DNA of 64,000 nucleotides from Myxococcus virescens (GCF_900101905.1 NZ_FNAJ01000016.1:115422-179421); one strand, 5' to 3'. Counted from the stretch's first letter, positions 17,913-28,300 are shown. The notes: generated by a model from the letters alone, not told the origin. A program made the numbers and translations.

Positions 17913-18314
17913 TTACGAAACCAGGAACTGCGACATGCGCTGCGCGGACAGCTCGGCCGCGTTCTTCATGCCCAGCTGGCTCAGGCCCGTCTTCGCCGTG
18001 TTCTTCAGCAGGTCGCCCACCACGTCGGTGACCTTGCTCTTGCCCGTGGCCAGATTCAGCGCGCTGCTCAGCAGGCTGTTGCCGCCCGCGCCGTCCATGA
18101 GGAACTTGCTGGCGAACTTGCCCACTGTGTTCTTCAAGGCGCCGCCACCCGGAATCAGGTCCGTCGCCGCGCCCATGAGCGCCTGGAGCGGGTTCTTGCC
18201 CTGGATGAGGCCGCTGGCGAAGCCCATCGCCGCGCCCAGCAGCGGGTTGACCGCGGAGACGAACGGCTTGACGACGTTCAGCACCTTGCCAACGATTCCC
18301 TTGAGACCGCCCAT
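17913..18314 (-). CDS. Gly/Ala-rich hydrophobic small protein
   Basis: A 133-residue protein with an AAGGGG-type ribosome binding site 7 bases before its ATG. It is rich in Gly, Ala, Leu, Lys, Ser and Asn, has amphipathic helices (KVLNVVKPF, LGAAMGFASGLIQG) and a GGG in the middle, and no cysteine. There is no clear signal peptide. The composition resembles helical bacteriocins or membrane-active peptides, or a scaffold substrate for the nearby LanB-like enzymes. No family is recognised. It heads an apparent operon with the GNAT-like and FAD genes and has a strong hairpin in its leader. Confidence 0.55.
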   Translation of the reverse strand: MGGLKGIVGKVLNVVKPFVSAVNPLLGAAMGFASGLIQGKNPLQALMGAATDLIPGGGALKNTVGKFASKFLMDGAGGNSLLSSALNLATGKSKVTDVVGDLLKNTAKTGLSQLGMKNAAELSAQRMSQFLVS

Positions 18315-18332
18315 GGTAGTTCCCCTTGAGAG

Positions 18333-18353
18333 GATGGCTGCGGTGCAGCCATC
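18333..18353 (-). promoter_or_regulatory. 9-bp leader hairpin upstream of the Gly/Ala-rich gene
   Basis: GATGGCTGC and GCAGCCATC form a perfect 9-bp stem with a 3-base loop, starting 19 bases upstream of the ATG at 18314 and just before the ribosome binding site. It could stabilise the mRNA or control translation. It has no T-tract, so a plain terminator is less likely. Confidence 0.4.
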
Positions 18354-18472
18354 AAGTGCGTCCGATGTGAGAATTGTCGGCAGACGGGCAGATTTGTTTC
18401 CCTGTTACCCGAAAAAACCGGACGCCCCCCAAAGCCCATTTGAATTCAAGGACTTAGCGCAGGGACAAGGCA

Positions 18473-18499
18473 CCGGGGATTCCGGGAAATGCTCCCCGG
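18473..18499 (-). terminator. Hairpin downstream of the 153-residue protein gene
   Basis: CCGGGGA and TCCCCGG form a 7-bp stem with a 13-base loop, 18 bases past the stop codon at 18517. It could end transcription from the LanB-like cluster. No T-run follows. Confidence 0.4.
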
Positions 18500-18516
18500 G
18501 CCAGGTCCGCCGCCGA

Positions 18517-18978
18517 TCAATTCTTGTCGGTGGAAGGCGTCTTGCCCTCCGCGGCGTGCAGATCGCTGGCGGACGTCCCCTTGCGGCTCTCGGGGGCGCC
18601 CGTCTGCGCCGCGTCTGACGCGAGCGCCGACTTGTAGCGAGCGTCCTCGTCCTGGTCGCTGAAGCCGTCCCGCTGATGCGCCCGGCTGATGACGACGCGG
18701 CCGTCGACGATGTCCTGCAGGTGCCCCTGAAGCTCCTCGATGGTGGGGACGTTGGGGTCCTTGGCCTTCAGCTCCTCGTCGGGGACGATCTCGATCTGGG
18801 GCGGCTTCTCCGGGTTGAGGGCATAGTCGATGATTTTCTCGACGTACTCCTCGACGGGCACCTTGAGCAGACGGGCCTGCTCCTTCACGTCCGCGTCGGC
18901 CAGCAGCTCCGCGCGAACCTCCTCCACCGGCCGCTTCAGCTTCTTGACGGGGGGAGCGACGACGTTTTCACCGGACAT
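18517..18978 (-). CDS. Acidic hydrophilic protein of unknown function
   Basis: A 153-residue protein with GAGGAG 7 bases before the ATG at 18978. The N-terminal half is helical and charged (RPVEEVRAELLAD, KVPVEEYVEKIIDYAL), followed by an acidic PDEELKAKDP stretch and IEELQGHLQDIVDG. The last about 45 residues are Ser/Asp/Lys-rich and probably disordered. There are no cysteines and no signal peptide. It is encoded 106 bases downstream of the second LanB-like gene on the same strand. It might be a scaffold peptide or an accessory protein for those enzymes, but no direct motif proves this. Confidence 0.55.
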   Translation of the reverse strand: MSGENVVAPPVKKLKRPVEEVRAELLADADVKEQARLLKVPVEEYVEKIIDYALNPEKPPQIEIVPDEELKAKDPNVPTIEELQGHLQDIVDGRVVISRAHQRDGFSDQDEDARYKSALASDAAQTGAPESRKGTSASDLHAAEGKTPSTDKN

Positions 18979-19084
18979 TGACTGTCTCCTCAAAAGGACC
19001 CGAAATCCTGGCAAGGCGGGAAGCACCTCCAGGCTGGGGAAGGGACCATTCTGGTAGCCGATGCGCCCCGGTTGTCAAAGGGCG

Positions 19085-21382
19085 TCAGGCCGGTCCTTCG
19101 CTCCAGCGGGTGAACTGCATCCGCAGCTCACAGGTGTAGCGGCCCCGCTCGTCCTTCAGCCAGAGTTGCTCCGGTGCCGGGTACATCTCCTCCACGGACA
19201 GGCGCTCCGCGTCCCGAGCCAGGTGTGACAGCAGGTCCACGGCGAAGGGGCTCGCGGTGTCGATGAGGTACGGCTTGCGCTCCTTCGAGCTGCGCATGAA
19301 CACGAAGCGAGGCCACCCACCCGCGCGCCGCTCCCGCTGCACGGCGAGGAAGAGCTCGAAGCCCGCGGGCCTTGCCAGCCGCTCCGCCGCCAGGTTCCAG
19401 CGCTCGCGCTGGTACACCGCGCCGCCCACGCTCAACCGAGGCAGGTGGCTTCCCTGCGTCCGCAGCGGTGCGTGCAGCACCTGGGAATGCGCCAGCGCCG
19501 CGAACGGTGGATAGGACGAGAAATCATCGAGCGGCAGGTACAGGCTCAGCCGCTCCCCCTTCCCGTCCACCAACACCGGGCCTTCACGCGTGGGAAGGAC
19601 CTTCACGTCCCCCGGCGTCAGGGCCCCCTCGTCCACATCCAGCACGTCCGACACCGAGTACACCAACCGCCGTCCCGGATAGACGTAGAAGCCCTTGTTG
19701 CGCCTGCGGATGGCCAGCCCCACGAGCCCCCGCGCCGCGGCGTCCTGTTCCAGCCAACGCGAAGCCACCGAGGCGTACCGCTCCCGCTCGGGCTGGAACG
19801 CGCTCAGCCAGCTCCACAGCAGCAGGTGGTGGTGGACCCGCGCCAGCATCACCTCGAAGCCGCTTCCGTCCGGCTTCGCGGCGAGGCACACGTCCGGCAA
19901 GGCGTAACGCCCGCCCGGCGTGGACGTGCCCAGGAAGTCCACGGGCAGCGTCCGCGCGCGGCCCTCCTCGGCCTCCAGCATCACCGGCGGCACGGGCGAG
20001 AAGCGGCTGCCCGTGACGCCATCGGGCCGCAGCCGCACGGCGTAGTCCAGCAGGTCCATGGGGCCCGCATCCGGGCCCAGTGCGTCACGGACCTGCTCCC
20101 GGAAGCCCTGTTGCACCTTCTCGCCATAGGCGGCTGACAGCTCCAGCGCGCCGCTCAGCGCCGCCTCCAGCTCCGCGGTGAAGGTCGCGCCGAAGCGCAG
20201 CCGGAAAGGCGAGCTCGCCTCCTCGTAGAGGATGAGCCGGTCCGCGTAGACCTGACCGTCACCTCGGCGCGCGGGCTTGCCCGTGACCTCCGTGAAGGCG
20301 GCCTCCAGGCGCGGCAGCAGCTCGCGCCGCTGGGCCAGGGCTCCACTTTCGAAGTCCGCCTTGAGCCGCGCCAGGGTTTCAAAACGCTCCAGCCAGCGTG
20401 TGCGCGCCTCCAGGTCGGGGAGCGCCGCCACCGCGTCCCGCACGCTCTCGAAAGTGCTGAAGTCGTTCGGCCGGAACGGCAGGCCCCAGAGCAACAACGC
20501 GGTCTTCACGAGCGGCAGCGCCTGGCGCTCGACGTCCACGACGGGAAAGCCGAGCACCCTGGCCGCCTCGGCGGGTGTGGGATGCTCGCGCAGCACGGAG
20601 AGCAGACGCTCCGCCTCGGGTGACAAGGCGACGTCCAGCTTCAGCGGCTCGCAGAATGCGCGGCCTGGGGTCACCGTGAAGAGCGGATTGAGGCGCAGCG
20701 GCAGGTGCGGGCGCAGCGTGCGCTCCCGCCCCACCGCGCGAGCCAGCTCCGTCACCGCCCAGAAGGAGAAGAACGTGCGGCGGCGCGTGTTTCCGCTGGG
20801 CACCGTGCGCACGTCGTAGCCCTCATCGGCGGTGCGCTCGCCGTAGGAAATGGGGCCGAAGAAGCTGGTGGTCTCGTTCTTCGCGCAGAAGCGCTGGAGG
20901 TATGTGTAGACCTGCCGCTCCACCCGGCGCGCATCGGACGTGTCCGGCCGCTCCCCACCGCGCAGGTAGCGCACCCAGACGTTGTCGAACATCGCCGGAC
21001 TGGAGAGGAACACGGCCTCCTGGATGGCGGGCTCCGCCGCTCGCTCTCGCAGTTGCCGTCGCAGTGTCTTTCGTTCCGCGGTGTAACCCGCCTGAACGGA
21101 CTCGCGACGCGCCTGGTAGCGAGCCCATGCGTGCTGACACGACGGCCCCAGCCGTGCGTCGATTCGGGGCTCACGCCCCTGGGACAACGCATCGAGGAGG
21201 GCTTGCGCGCCGGACGCGCCCTTCTCCGCGCGCACGGCGTCCACGAGCGCGTCCTCCGCCTCGAGCAAGCGGGCGACGTCGTCCAGCACCGCCTGGGACA
21301 TCCCCAGCGACTCCAGCCAATCGAAGGGAAAGCCCGCGTGCCGCAGCACGAATACCTCGCCCAACGTCCAGGGCTCGCTCAT
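19085..21382 (-). CDS. LanB-like dehydratase/PEARL, glutamylation half only (copy B)
   Basis: A 765-residue protein of the lantibiotic dehydratase N-domain family. Near the N-terminus it has AGFPFDWLESLG, then YLQRFCAKNETTSFFGP, the version of the LanB Arg/Lys-rich signature seen in this subfamily. The C-terminus ends with the usual L-x-D-TASPFAVDLLSHL and ELRMQFTRW segment, so it stops where the glutamylation domain stops; no SpaB-type elimination domain follows. Full LanBs are about 1000 residues. Such shortened forms include PEARLs, which add amino acids from aminoacyl-tRNA to a peptide C-terminus. The start is fixed by an ATGA overlap with the preceding gene. Confidence 0.75.
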   Translation of the reverse strand: MSEPWTLGEVFVLRHAGFPFDWLESLGMSQAVLDDVARLLEAEDALVDAVRAEKGASGAQALLDALSQGREPRIDARLGPSCQHAWARYQARRESVQAGYTAERKTLRRQLRERAAEPAIQEAVFLSSPAMFDNVWVRYLRGGERPDTSDARRVERQVYTYLQRFCAKNETTSFFGPISYGERTADEGYDVRTVPSGNTRRRTFFSFWAVTELARAVGRERTLRPHLPLRLNPLFTVTPGRAFCEPLKLDVALSPEAERLLSVLREHPTPAEAARVLGFPVVDVERQALPLVKTALLLWGLPFRPNDFSTFESVRDAVAALPDLEARTRWLERFETLARLKADFESGALAQRRELLPRLEAAFTEVTGKPARRGDGQVYADRLILYEEASSPFRLRFGATFTAELEAALSGALELSAAYGEKVQQGFREQVRDALGPDAGPMDLLDYAVRLRPDGVTGSRFSPVPPVMLEAEEGRARTLPVDFLGTSTPGGRYALPDVCLAAKPDGSGFEVMLARVHHHLLLWSWLSAFQPERERYASVASRWLEQDAAARGLVGLAIRRRNKGFYVYPGRRLVYSVSDVLDVDEGALTPGDVKVLPTREGPVLVDGKGERLSLYLPLDDFSSYPPFAALAHSQVLHAPLRTQGSHLPRLSVGGAVYQRERWNLAAERLARPAGFELFLAVQRERRAGGWPRFVFMRSSKERKPYLIDTASPFAVDLLSHLARDAERLSVEEMYPAPEQLWLKDERGRYTCELRMQFTRWSEGPA

Positions 21383-22935
21383 CCGTTCACCCTCGTCAGC
21401 ACCGACCTGGCCACCAGTGTGTCCACAAGCTTCTCCCGCTGCGCCTGGGGAACGGCCCCCAGCACGCTGGCCACTTCCATGGGCCGGACGAGGCCGGCGA
21501 GCTTCGGCGCCAGCCGCGCGTCCATCGCGAGCACCGAGCCCGTGCGGAGGTTCGCCGCGAACCACGACGGCTTCGGAGCACCATCCAGCCCCGCCGGGAG
21601 CTGGACCCATGCACAGTCCGCATCGAGCTGGATGGCCGCTGCGCTCACGTCCGTTGCACGGGGCCGAGCCCCCTCGGGAAGACACGCGGCGGCGACCCGG
21701 CCCGGGCTCAGCGGCCCTCGCGCGAGCAGCCGCGTCGCGAGTCCAGCAAGCACCTGCGGAACACTGGCACTCGGAATGGAACGGACGTGCTCGAAGGGCC
21801 GGCTCCTCGCGAGGTCCCGGTCGTCGGGAGGCGCGCCGACGTTCACGTCCGGCCACAGCAGCGGGCGGCCACTTTCGGGAGGCGTCCGAGGCCAGTGGAA
21901 GGGACGCACGCCCGCGAGCTTGTCGAACACCGGTTCCGAGTCCAGCACAGCGAGCGTCGCGTCGAGGCCCGCTTCGTCGACGCCGGGCGCGCCAATCCAC
22001 CACTCCGCCACGAGGTGGACCCCCGCGTCCCGAAGCCGGCGAGTGCCCTGAGCCAGCGCCTGTCGGGAGACGCGCGCACCCAACGGGTCGAGCCAGGCGT
22101 CGCGGTCCACGGCGCAGAACCCCACGACGGCCACCTTGCAGCCGCTCTCCACCAACACGTCCGGATGCAGGAGCGAATCGAGCGACACATGCCCCGCCCA
22201 CCCCGCCGCGCCTCCCGTGAGGGCGCGCACCGTGTCCGGAGTGGTGGCCCTCACGTCCAGCGCCTCGGAAAGCCAGACGAGTGACGTGGAGACCGCCTCA
22301 TCCAGTCCGGGCGACACGCGCCAGCGCAGTGGGGCCGCGTCCACGAAGGTGGCGCGCTGGAACACGGACAGTTGAGCCAGGACGGCCCTGTGCGCCCAGG
22401 CGAACGGCCCCGCGACTTCGAGCGGCACCTGCTCCGGACAGGCCCGCGCCAGCCAGGCCGCAGCAGGCAGTTGCAGGTCGCGTTCGAGCCAGAACCTCAC
22501 GCGCTCGGCACCGGCGAAGCGAGCAGCGGCCAGGGTCAGGTCCTCCCGATAGGGCGCGAGCTGGTCCAAGGAGCGCAAGACGTCCGCGCTCCGCTCGGTC
22601 GTGCCGCCTTCCAGCGCCACATCGTCCAGCCGGAGGTGCACCCCATTGGGCGGCCCCGAAATGGCGGAGAGCACCGCCCCCAGCGCGCGCAGGCGGGTGC
22701 TCACGCTCGAGTCCGCGCGCGCATGCACCGACTGGGCGGCACGCAACAGCAGCAGCTCTCGCATCGTCTGCGCGGTCGCAGGAGCTCGCTCGCGTGCGGC
22801 GGCGGCGGCCTCCACCGCGTCGTGGGCGAAGACGCGCCGGCAGAAGTCGCGCGCCACGTCGACGCACTGCCACCCTTCCGGCGCCTCGGGGACGAGCGTC
22901 ACGTCGCGGTGAGGTGGCAGGACGAGCAGCCTCAT
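21379..22935 (-). CDS. Unknown protein between two LanB-like genes, possibly degenerate radical SAM fold
   Basis: A 518-residue protein joined by ATGA overlaps to both flanking LanB-like genes, so all three are probably made in fixed ratio. It starts MRLLVLPPHRDVTLVP. Two stretches resemble the second half of B12-type radical SAM proteins: ARFAGAERVRFWLERD, and RRLRDAGVHLVAEWWIGAPG followed by VRPFHWPR. However, there is no CxxxCxxC motif, so it cannot hold the usual 4Fe-4S cluster. It might be a catalytically altered relative that recognises a peptide or a partner. I cannot assign a function. Confidence 0.65.
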   Translation of the reverse strand: MRLLVLPPHRDVTLVPEAPEGWQCVDVARDFCRRVFAHDAVEAAAAARERAPATAQTMRELLLLRAAQSVHARADSSVSTRLRALGAVLSAISGPPNGVHLRLDDVALEGGTTERSADVLRSLDQLAPYREDLTLAAARFAGAERVRFWLERDLQLPAAAWLARACPEQVPLEVAGPFAWAHRAVLAQLSVFQRATFVDAAPLRWRVSPGLDEAVSTSLVWLSEALDVRATTPDTVRALTGGAAGWAGHVSLDSLLHPDVLVESGCKVAVVGFCAVDRDAWLDPLGARVSRQALAQGTRRLRDAGVHLVAEWWIGAPGVDEAGLDATLAVLDSEPVFDKLAGVRPFHWPRTPPESGRPLLWPDVNVGAPPDDRDLARSRPFEHVRSIPSASVPQVLAGLATRLLARGPLSPGRVAAACLPEGARPRATDVSAAAIQLDADCAWVQLPAGLDGAPKPSWFAANLRTGSVLAMDARLAPKLAGLVRPMEVASVLGAVPQAQREKLVDTLVARSVLTRVNG

Positions 22936-25259
22936 TCCCGCGCTCCGGCAGCGGGCTCCGAGCCCCACATCAGCGTGCAACGCAGCTCCACGGTATGGCG
23001 CCCGCCCGAGGCACTTCGCAGCCAGAGCTGGTCCGGCGAGGGCAGCATCTCCGACAGGATGACCTCCTCCTTCTGCTCCAGGAGGTTGAGGAAGACGCGG
23101 AGCAGCGGCGGGCTGCGCACGTCCACCAGCACCGGCTTTCGCTCGTCCTTGAACTTCGCGAAGACGCAGTCCGGCATCCCGCGCTCGCTCCACACGCTCA
23201 CCGCCGCGCGAAGCCTCGCCGAGTCATCGCGGCCCGCGAGCAGCGCCTCCCGCTCCGCTTGCGACAGCCGCCACTGCTCGCGCTGCACGACCACACCGCC
23301 CAGGGTCAACCGAGGCGTGTGGTCGCCCAGCGACACGCGCAGCGGGCGGATGCGCGGCAGGGAGAAGGCGGTGTGCACCAGGCTGTCCAGCTCACCGTTG
23401 TAGAGACACACCTCGGAGCCCAGCCGCTTCGACACCAGCCGCGCCCGCGTTCCATCACTCTCCACGAACAGGTCATCCAGCGGCAGCCGCCACGCGGAGG
23501 CGCGGGCACTGACACCGCCCAGCTCCACCACGGGCCCCGGGAACTCCGACGGCAGCAGGCCCGTGCGCCGCGACGCCAACACCGTCACCAGGGGCACCGG
23601 CCTGCTCAAGGCGCCGAGCGCCCGCACCATGGCGCTCTCCACCCGGCCGCGCGCCTCGTGGAACTGGAGCGCCCAGCCCCACACCAGCGCCGTGTCGTGC
23701 ACGTCGCCCATCACCAGCTCGTACTCACCTCGGCTCCAGGCCTCCACGTCCCGGGCCCCCACGAGCAGGTCGATGGACGTGACGAGCGGAAGCGCCTTCG
23801 CGTCTCCGTCCAGCGACGGCGGCGTCACCGAGCCCAGGTCCGCGCAGCGCGCGGACGCGTCTCCCACTGCGCCAGCCAGCACCTCCGCCACCGAGCCATC
23901 CAACGGCACCGGCCGGTCCGAGTACGCGGCCGCCACCTTCCAGAACGGCACCGTGCGCGCCCCCACCAGCTCCGCCACGGAGGTGCGAGCGGCCTCCCGG
24001 GTCCGCCGCGCCGCCGCGCCCATCCACGCCAGCGCGGGCTCCAGGCGCGTCACCAGCTCACGCGCCCGCTCACCTCCGGCCTCCAGCCGCAGGTCACCGC
24101 CGCACTCCTCCCGGAGCGCCAACCGGTCCTGGTAGAAGTTGTGCGACTCCGACGCGGGCCCTCGCGCGGATGGCGGCGCCACGCCCCACTGCTCATTCGC
24201 GCGCTTCGCGAAGGCGGCCTGGAGCGCCATCTTCCCCGCGGCATCCGCGGCGCCATACCCGGCCATCAACGCCAGCAGCGCGCTCAAGCCCTCCACGTGC
24301 CGCCGGGCCGCGGAACACGGCAGGCCCGCAACGCGCTCGGCCAGGTCGTCCACCGGGTGGTGCGTGGCCGCGGGCACCTCGAGCTGGTGCGTCAGCAGGC
24401 CCTTCTCGCACCCCATCCGCGCCGCCTCGCGCGCCAGGCCCGGGGCCACGCCCAGCGATGAGGCGAGCCCCGCGAGCGTGCGCGTTCCATCCACTGCCTC
24501 CACCAACCGGGGCAGCAACGCCTCCGCGCTCTCCGGCGCGGGCAGCGTCTTGCGCGAAGGCACCTCCGCGAAGGCCTTGCGGCGCAGCACCAGCCACGCG
24601 GCGACCTCGGGGTCAAAGGCGATGGCGCGAACCAGCCCCTGTACCAGCCACGACGCCGCGAAGGTGTTCCGCCCCGTGAGCACCTCCGGCCCGGACCAGC
24701 GCAGCGTCACCCCCGTCGGCGCCGCCGCGTCCGCGCGGCCGTAGTTGATGGGACCGAAGAAGCCCATCGTCTCGTTCTTCGCGCACAGGCGCTGCAGGTA
24801 GCTGGCCACCTGCCGCCGCAACCGCGCGCCGTCTCGCCCCTCCAGCAGGTCTCTCGCCACGGGGGGGCTGGAGCTGGCCACCGCCTCCAGGAAGCGCGGC
24901 TCCCGCCGCAGGGCTCCCAGCGCGGCTTCCACCGCCAGGGACTCCTGCTTCATCGCCGCATGAAAGGTGGCCTCCGCCTCCTGCGCGGCCCGGGCACGGT
25001 CGTTCCATTCAGCGAACGGCTCGGATGACTCCATTCCCTCGACGTCCACCGGGCGCCCGGCCTTCAGGGCCGACAGCACCGCGCGCGATGGCCGCTTCAC
25101 CCGAGGGCCCTGGGCTCTCAGCGCCTCCAGCTCCCGCCGCGCCGAGGCCAGCTGGCGCGCGGCCCGTGCGGCCTCCGGGCACCCCAGCCGCTCCAGCCAA
25201 TCGAAGGGAAAACCCGTGGTGCGAACCACGAGGTGAGGGAAGAGGGTCCAGCCCTTCAT
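22932..25259 (-). CDS. LanB-like dehydratase/PEARL, glutamylation half only (copy A)
   Basis: A 775-residue paralogue of the gene at 19085. Both start with a short strand followed by GFPFDWLE-LG, and both have the central signature YLQRLCAKNETMGFFGP and a C-terminal E-x-K-PVLVD segment. Like its paralogue it lacks a SpaB-type elimination domain. It is the first gene of the three-gene cluster. The enzyme presumably uses glutamyl- or another aminoacyl-tRNA and acts in the cytoplasm on a ribosomal peptide. No LanC cyclase, ABC exporter or obvious short precursor is nearby. The start 52 bases after the kinase gene stop leaves co-transcription with the kinase possible. Confidence 0.75.
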   Translation of the reverse strand: MKGWTLFPHLVVRTTGFPFDWLERLGCPEAARAARQLASARRELEALRAQGPRVKRPSRAVLSALKAGRPVDVEGMESSEPFAEWNDRARAAQEAEATFHAAMKQESLAVEAALGALRREPRFLEAVASSSPPVARDLLEGRDGARLRRQVASYLQRLCAKNETMGFFGPINYGRADAAAPTGVTLRWSGPEVLTGRNTFAASWLVQGLVRAIAFDPEVAAWLVLRRKAFAEVPSRKTLPAPESAEALLPRLVEAVDGTRTLAGLASSLGVAPGLAREAARMGCEKGLLTHQLEVPAATHHPVDDLAERVAGLPCSAARRHVEGLSALLALMAGYGAADAAGKMALQAAFAKRANEQWGVAPPSARGPASESHNFYQDRLALREECGGDLRLEAGGERARELVTRLEPALAWMGAAARRTREAARTSVAELVGARTVPFWKVAAAYSDRPVPLDGSVAEVLAGAVGDASARCADLGSVTPPSLDGDAKALPLVTSIDLLVGARDVEAWSRGEYELVMGDVHDTALVWGWALQFHEARGRVESAMVRALGALSRPVPLVTVLASRRTGLLPSEFPGPVVELGGVSARASAWRLPLDDLFVESDGTRARLVSKRLGSEVCLYNGELDSLVHTAFSLPRIRPLRVSLGDHTPRLTLGGVVVQREQWRLSQAEREALLAGRDDSARLRAAVSVWSERGMPDCVFAKFKDERKPVLVDVRSPPLLRVFLNLLEQKEEVILSEMLPSPDQLWLRSASGGRHTVELRCTLMWGSEPAAGARE

Positions 25260-25311
25260 GCGTTTCGCACCCTTCGTCCGGGACGCCGCTCGGCGCCCGG
25301 CAGCGCGCCGC

Positions 25312-28300
25312 TCAGTTTCGCGGTTGCGACTTCACTTCGATTTGCTGTCCGGGCACGGCCATCACCCACAGCTTGCTGACGCCGCTGGGGCAGCGCACCA
25401 GGACTTCCAGCTCCCGGCCCGCTTCGATTCGTGCCTTCAACAGCGGCGTTCCACCCGGCAGCAACGTGCCACCGACGTGGACCTCACAGCCAGGGGCCGC
25501 GCCCGTCACGCTCAGCAGGCCCGTGGTGCCAGGCTCCGGCGAGGCGTCCGCCAGCGTGCGCACGTCGATGCCCTCGCGCTGCTGCGTGGTTCCGAACCGC
25601 CGCAGCTTGCCCTCCACCGCCGTGGAGATGAGCAGCGGGCCGCCCGACGGGTCATGCACCTCCGTCCCCGCCTCGTGGCGCAGGCCGCCGACGTAGACGT
25701 GCTCCCCGGGCCCCACGTTGACGAAGTTCGAGCCGCCATCGCGCATCATCACCACCGCCACCACGGCCAGCACCAGGGCGCCGCCACCGACGATGCCCAG
25801 CAACTTCCAAGGGGGCTGCTTGTCCGCTGGTTTCTCCGCGGGCGCGGGCGCGCGGCTCGCGGGAGCAACGGGCCGCGGCGGAGGCGGCTGGGCGGGACGG
25901 GCCGCGCTGGCGTGAGCCCCATGCCCCACCCCTGGCACCGGACCGGACGGACGCGGCGGCGCCGGCATGGCGGGCTGTGGCTGAGAGGCACGCGGCGCGG
26001 GAGCGGGCCGAGGCGGCGCTTCCGTCCGAGGCGGCGGCGCGCCCAGGTTGAGCGGCACCACCTCGGTGCGGTCGTTCGCGTCGTCCTCGGACACGGAGAT
26101 GCCGGGGAAGGAGTCGTCCGCCGGAGGTGGCGCAGGAGGCCGCACAGCCGCGCTGGCGACGCCCACGGGCCGTGGTGGGGGCGGCGGGGGAACCGGTGGG
26201 CCAGGGCGAGGAATGCCGCCACTGCCGCCCATCCCAGGACGGCTTCCGGCCACGGGCACACTGCCCCGGCTGGGCGTCCGTCCATCCGTGGGCGCGGACA
26301 TCTCCCCACTGCCGATGTTGCCGCTGCCACTGCCCGAGGGCACCGGACGCGGGTGGCTTCCCGTCCCGCCGACGGCGGACGGCGCGAACTCCACCAGCCG
26401 GTCGCCCAGCGTGTCCCGGAAGAACTGGGCCACCGCCGCGGGCGACGAGTTGAGCCGGTGATGCGCCATCACCGCTTCGATTTCCTCGCGCAGCGCGGCG
26501 GCGGACGGCGTGCGGCGCGCCGGGTCCTTCACCAGCGCGCGGAGGACGAGGTCGGAGACGTCCTGCGGGATGTTCGGCTTGAGCTGCGAAGGGACTGGCG
26601 CGGGGTCCCGGACGATGGCTTGCAGCGTCGCCGCGTCGTGGTCCCTGCGAAACGGGAGCGTGCCGGTGAGGAGTTCGAAGAGCACCACGCCCAACGCGAA
26701 CACGTCGTTGCGCGCGTCCAGCGTGCGCCCGGACGCGGCCTCCGGGGAGATGTACGAAATCTTCCCCTTCAGCACGCCCGCCTGCGTGTGCTCCTCGCCC
26801 GCCACCTTGGCGATGCCGAAGTCACTCAGCTTGATGGCGCCGTCCAGCGAGATGAGGACGTTGTGCGGGCTGACGTCCCGGTGCACCACCGGGTGCGGCG
26901 TGCCCGCGGGGTCCACGTAGGCATGGGCGTAGTGAAGGCCCGCGGCCACCTCCGCGACGATGCGCAGCGCATGCTCCAGCGGGAGCGCCAGGCCCTTGCG
27001 CCGCAGCTCGATGACCAGCTTCTTCAGGTCCGGCCCGCGCACGTACTCCATGAGGATGTACGCGACGCCGTCGGACACGCCCACGTCGAACGTCTGCACG
27101 ACGTTCGGATGCGTCAGCCGCGCGTTGGCGCGGGCCTCCGCGAAGAGCATGTCGACGAACTCGGGGTTCTCCGCGAACTGCGGGAGAATCTTCTTCATCA
27201 CCACGAACTTCTCGAAGCCCTTCACCCCGACCTGCTTGGCGAGGAAGACCTCCGCCATGCCGCCCTGCCCCAGCCGCCGGATGATGTTCAGCTTGGTGCT
27301 GCCCAGCGAGTTGGAGATGTCCGTGGACGCGCCCTGGCGGGCCGCCGGGTCGATGTTCGTGGCGCCGAAGAGGTACTGACTGAGGGCGCGAGTCTCCAGC
27401 GCCTCCAGGTCCTCCAGCGGCCGGTCCGTCAGCTGCACCCGCGCCAGCAGCCCCTGGAGCTGGGGCATGTGGGGGACGCGCGCGTTGCCGCCGCAGATGG
27501 GGCACGGCACCTCCACGCCGGACGCCTGCGCCCGCAGCCTGGCCAGGTAGTCCGCGGCCTGGAGGCGCTGGTGGCTCACCTGCCCGCAGTTGCGGCAGTC
27601 ACACGGCAGCCACAGCGTGGCCAGCCGCACCGGCAACACCTTGGCCGAGCGCGCCAGCACCGCCAGCGCGGGCGGCGGCACCCGGCACAACACCACGTGC
27701 GCGCCCTGCGCCGCCGTCTCCAGCACCTGCTCCAGCTTCGGCAGGGCCTCCGGCTCCACCTTGCTGACGTGGCTGAAGTCGAAGCCGACGCGGCCCTCCA
27801 GGCCCGACGCCAGCCGGCGCACGTTGAGGTCCCCCTTCAGCGCGCTGGCCAGGGTGATGTACGTGATGTCGTCCTGGATGATCTTCAGGTGCTGCGACAG
27901 CTCCGGCTGCTCCGCCGGCATGCTGGCGCGCAGGTAGCGCATGACGACCGGGTCCACCTGACCGAACTGCTGCCGCCGCGCGTAGTCGAAGAACTCGCCC
28001 GGCAGGTCCGCGAACTCCAGCGGCCCCTGACACACGGGGCAGGAATGGTCGGGCGCACGTTCCTCGGAGATGACCTGTGCCTCGTCCAGCAGGTTCACCA
28101 GCCGCAGCCGGTCCTCGTTGCAGGCGCGGCAGGTGTAGGGCGCCAGCACGGAGAGGACGCGGGCGACGCCGGCGAAGCCCTCCACCATGTTGAGCTGGTC
28201 CACGATGACGGGCGGCGCGTGGACCACGTAGAGGCCCAGGGCCCCCTGGGGCAGCTTGGCGGCGAACTCAATCCACCGCCGCACGCCGAAGGAGCTGATG

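Noticed and set aside
19085..25259. Classical class I lanthipeptide gene cluster
   Set aside because: No SpaB-type elimination domain, LanC cyclase, exporter or Cys-containing short precursor is visible.
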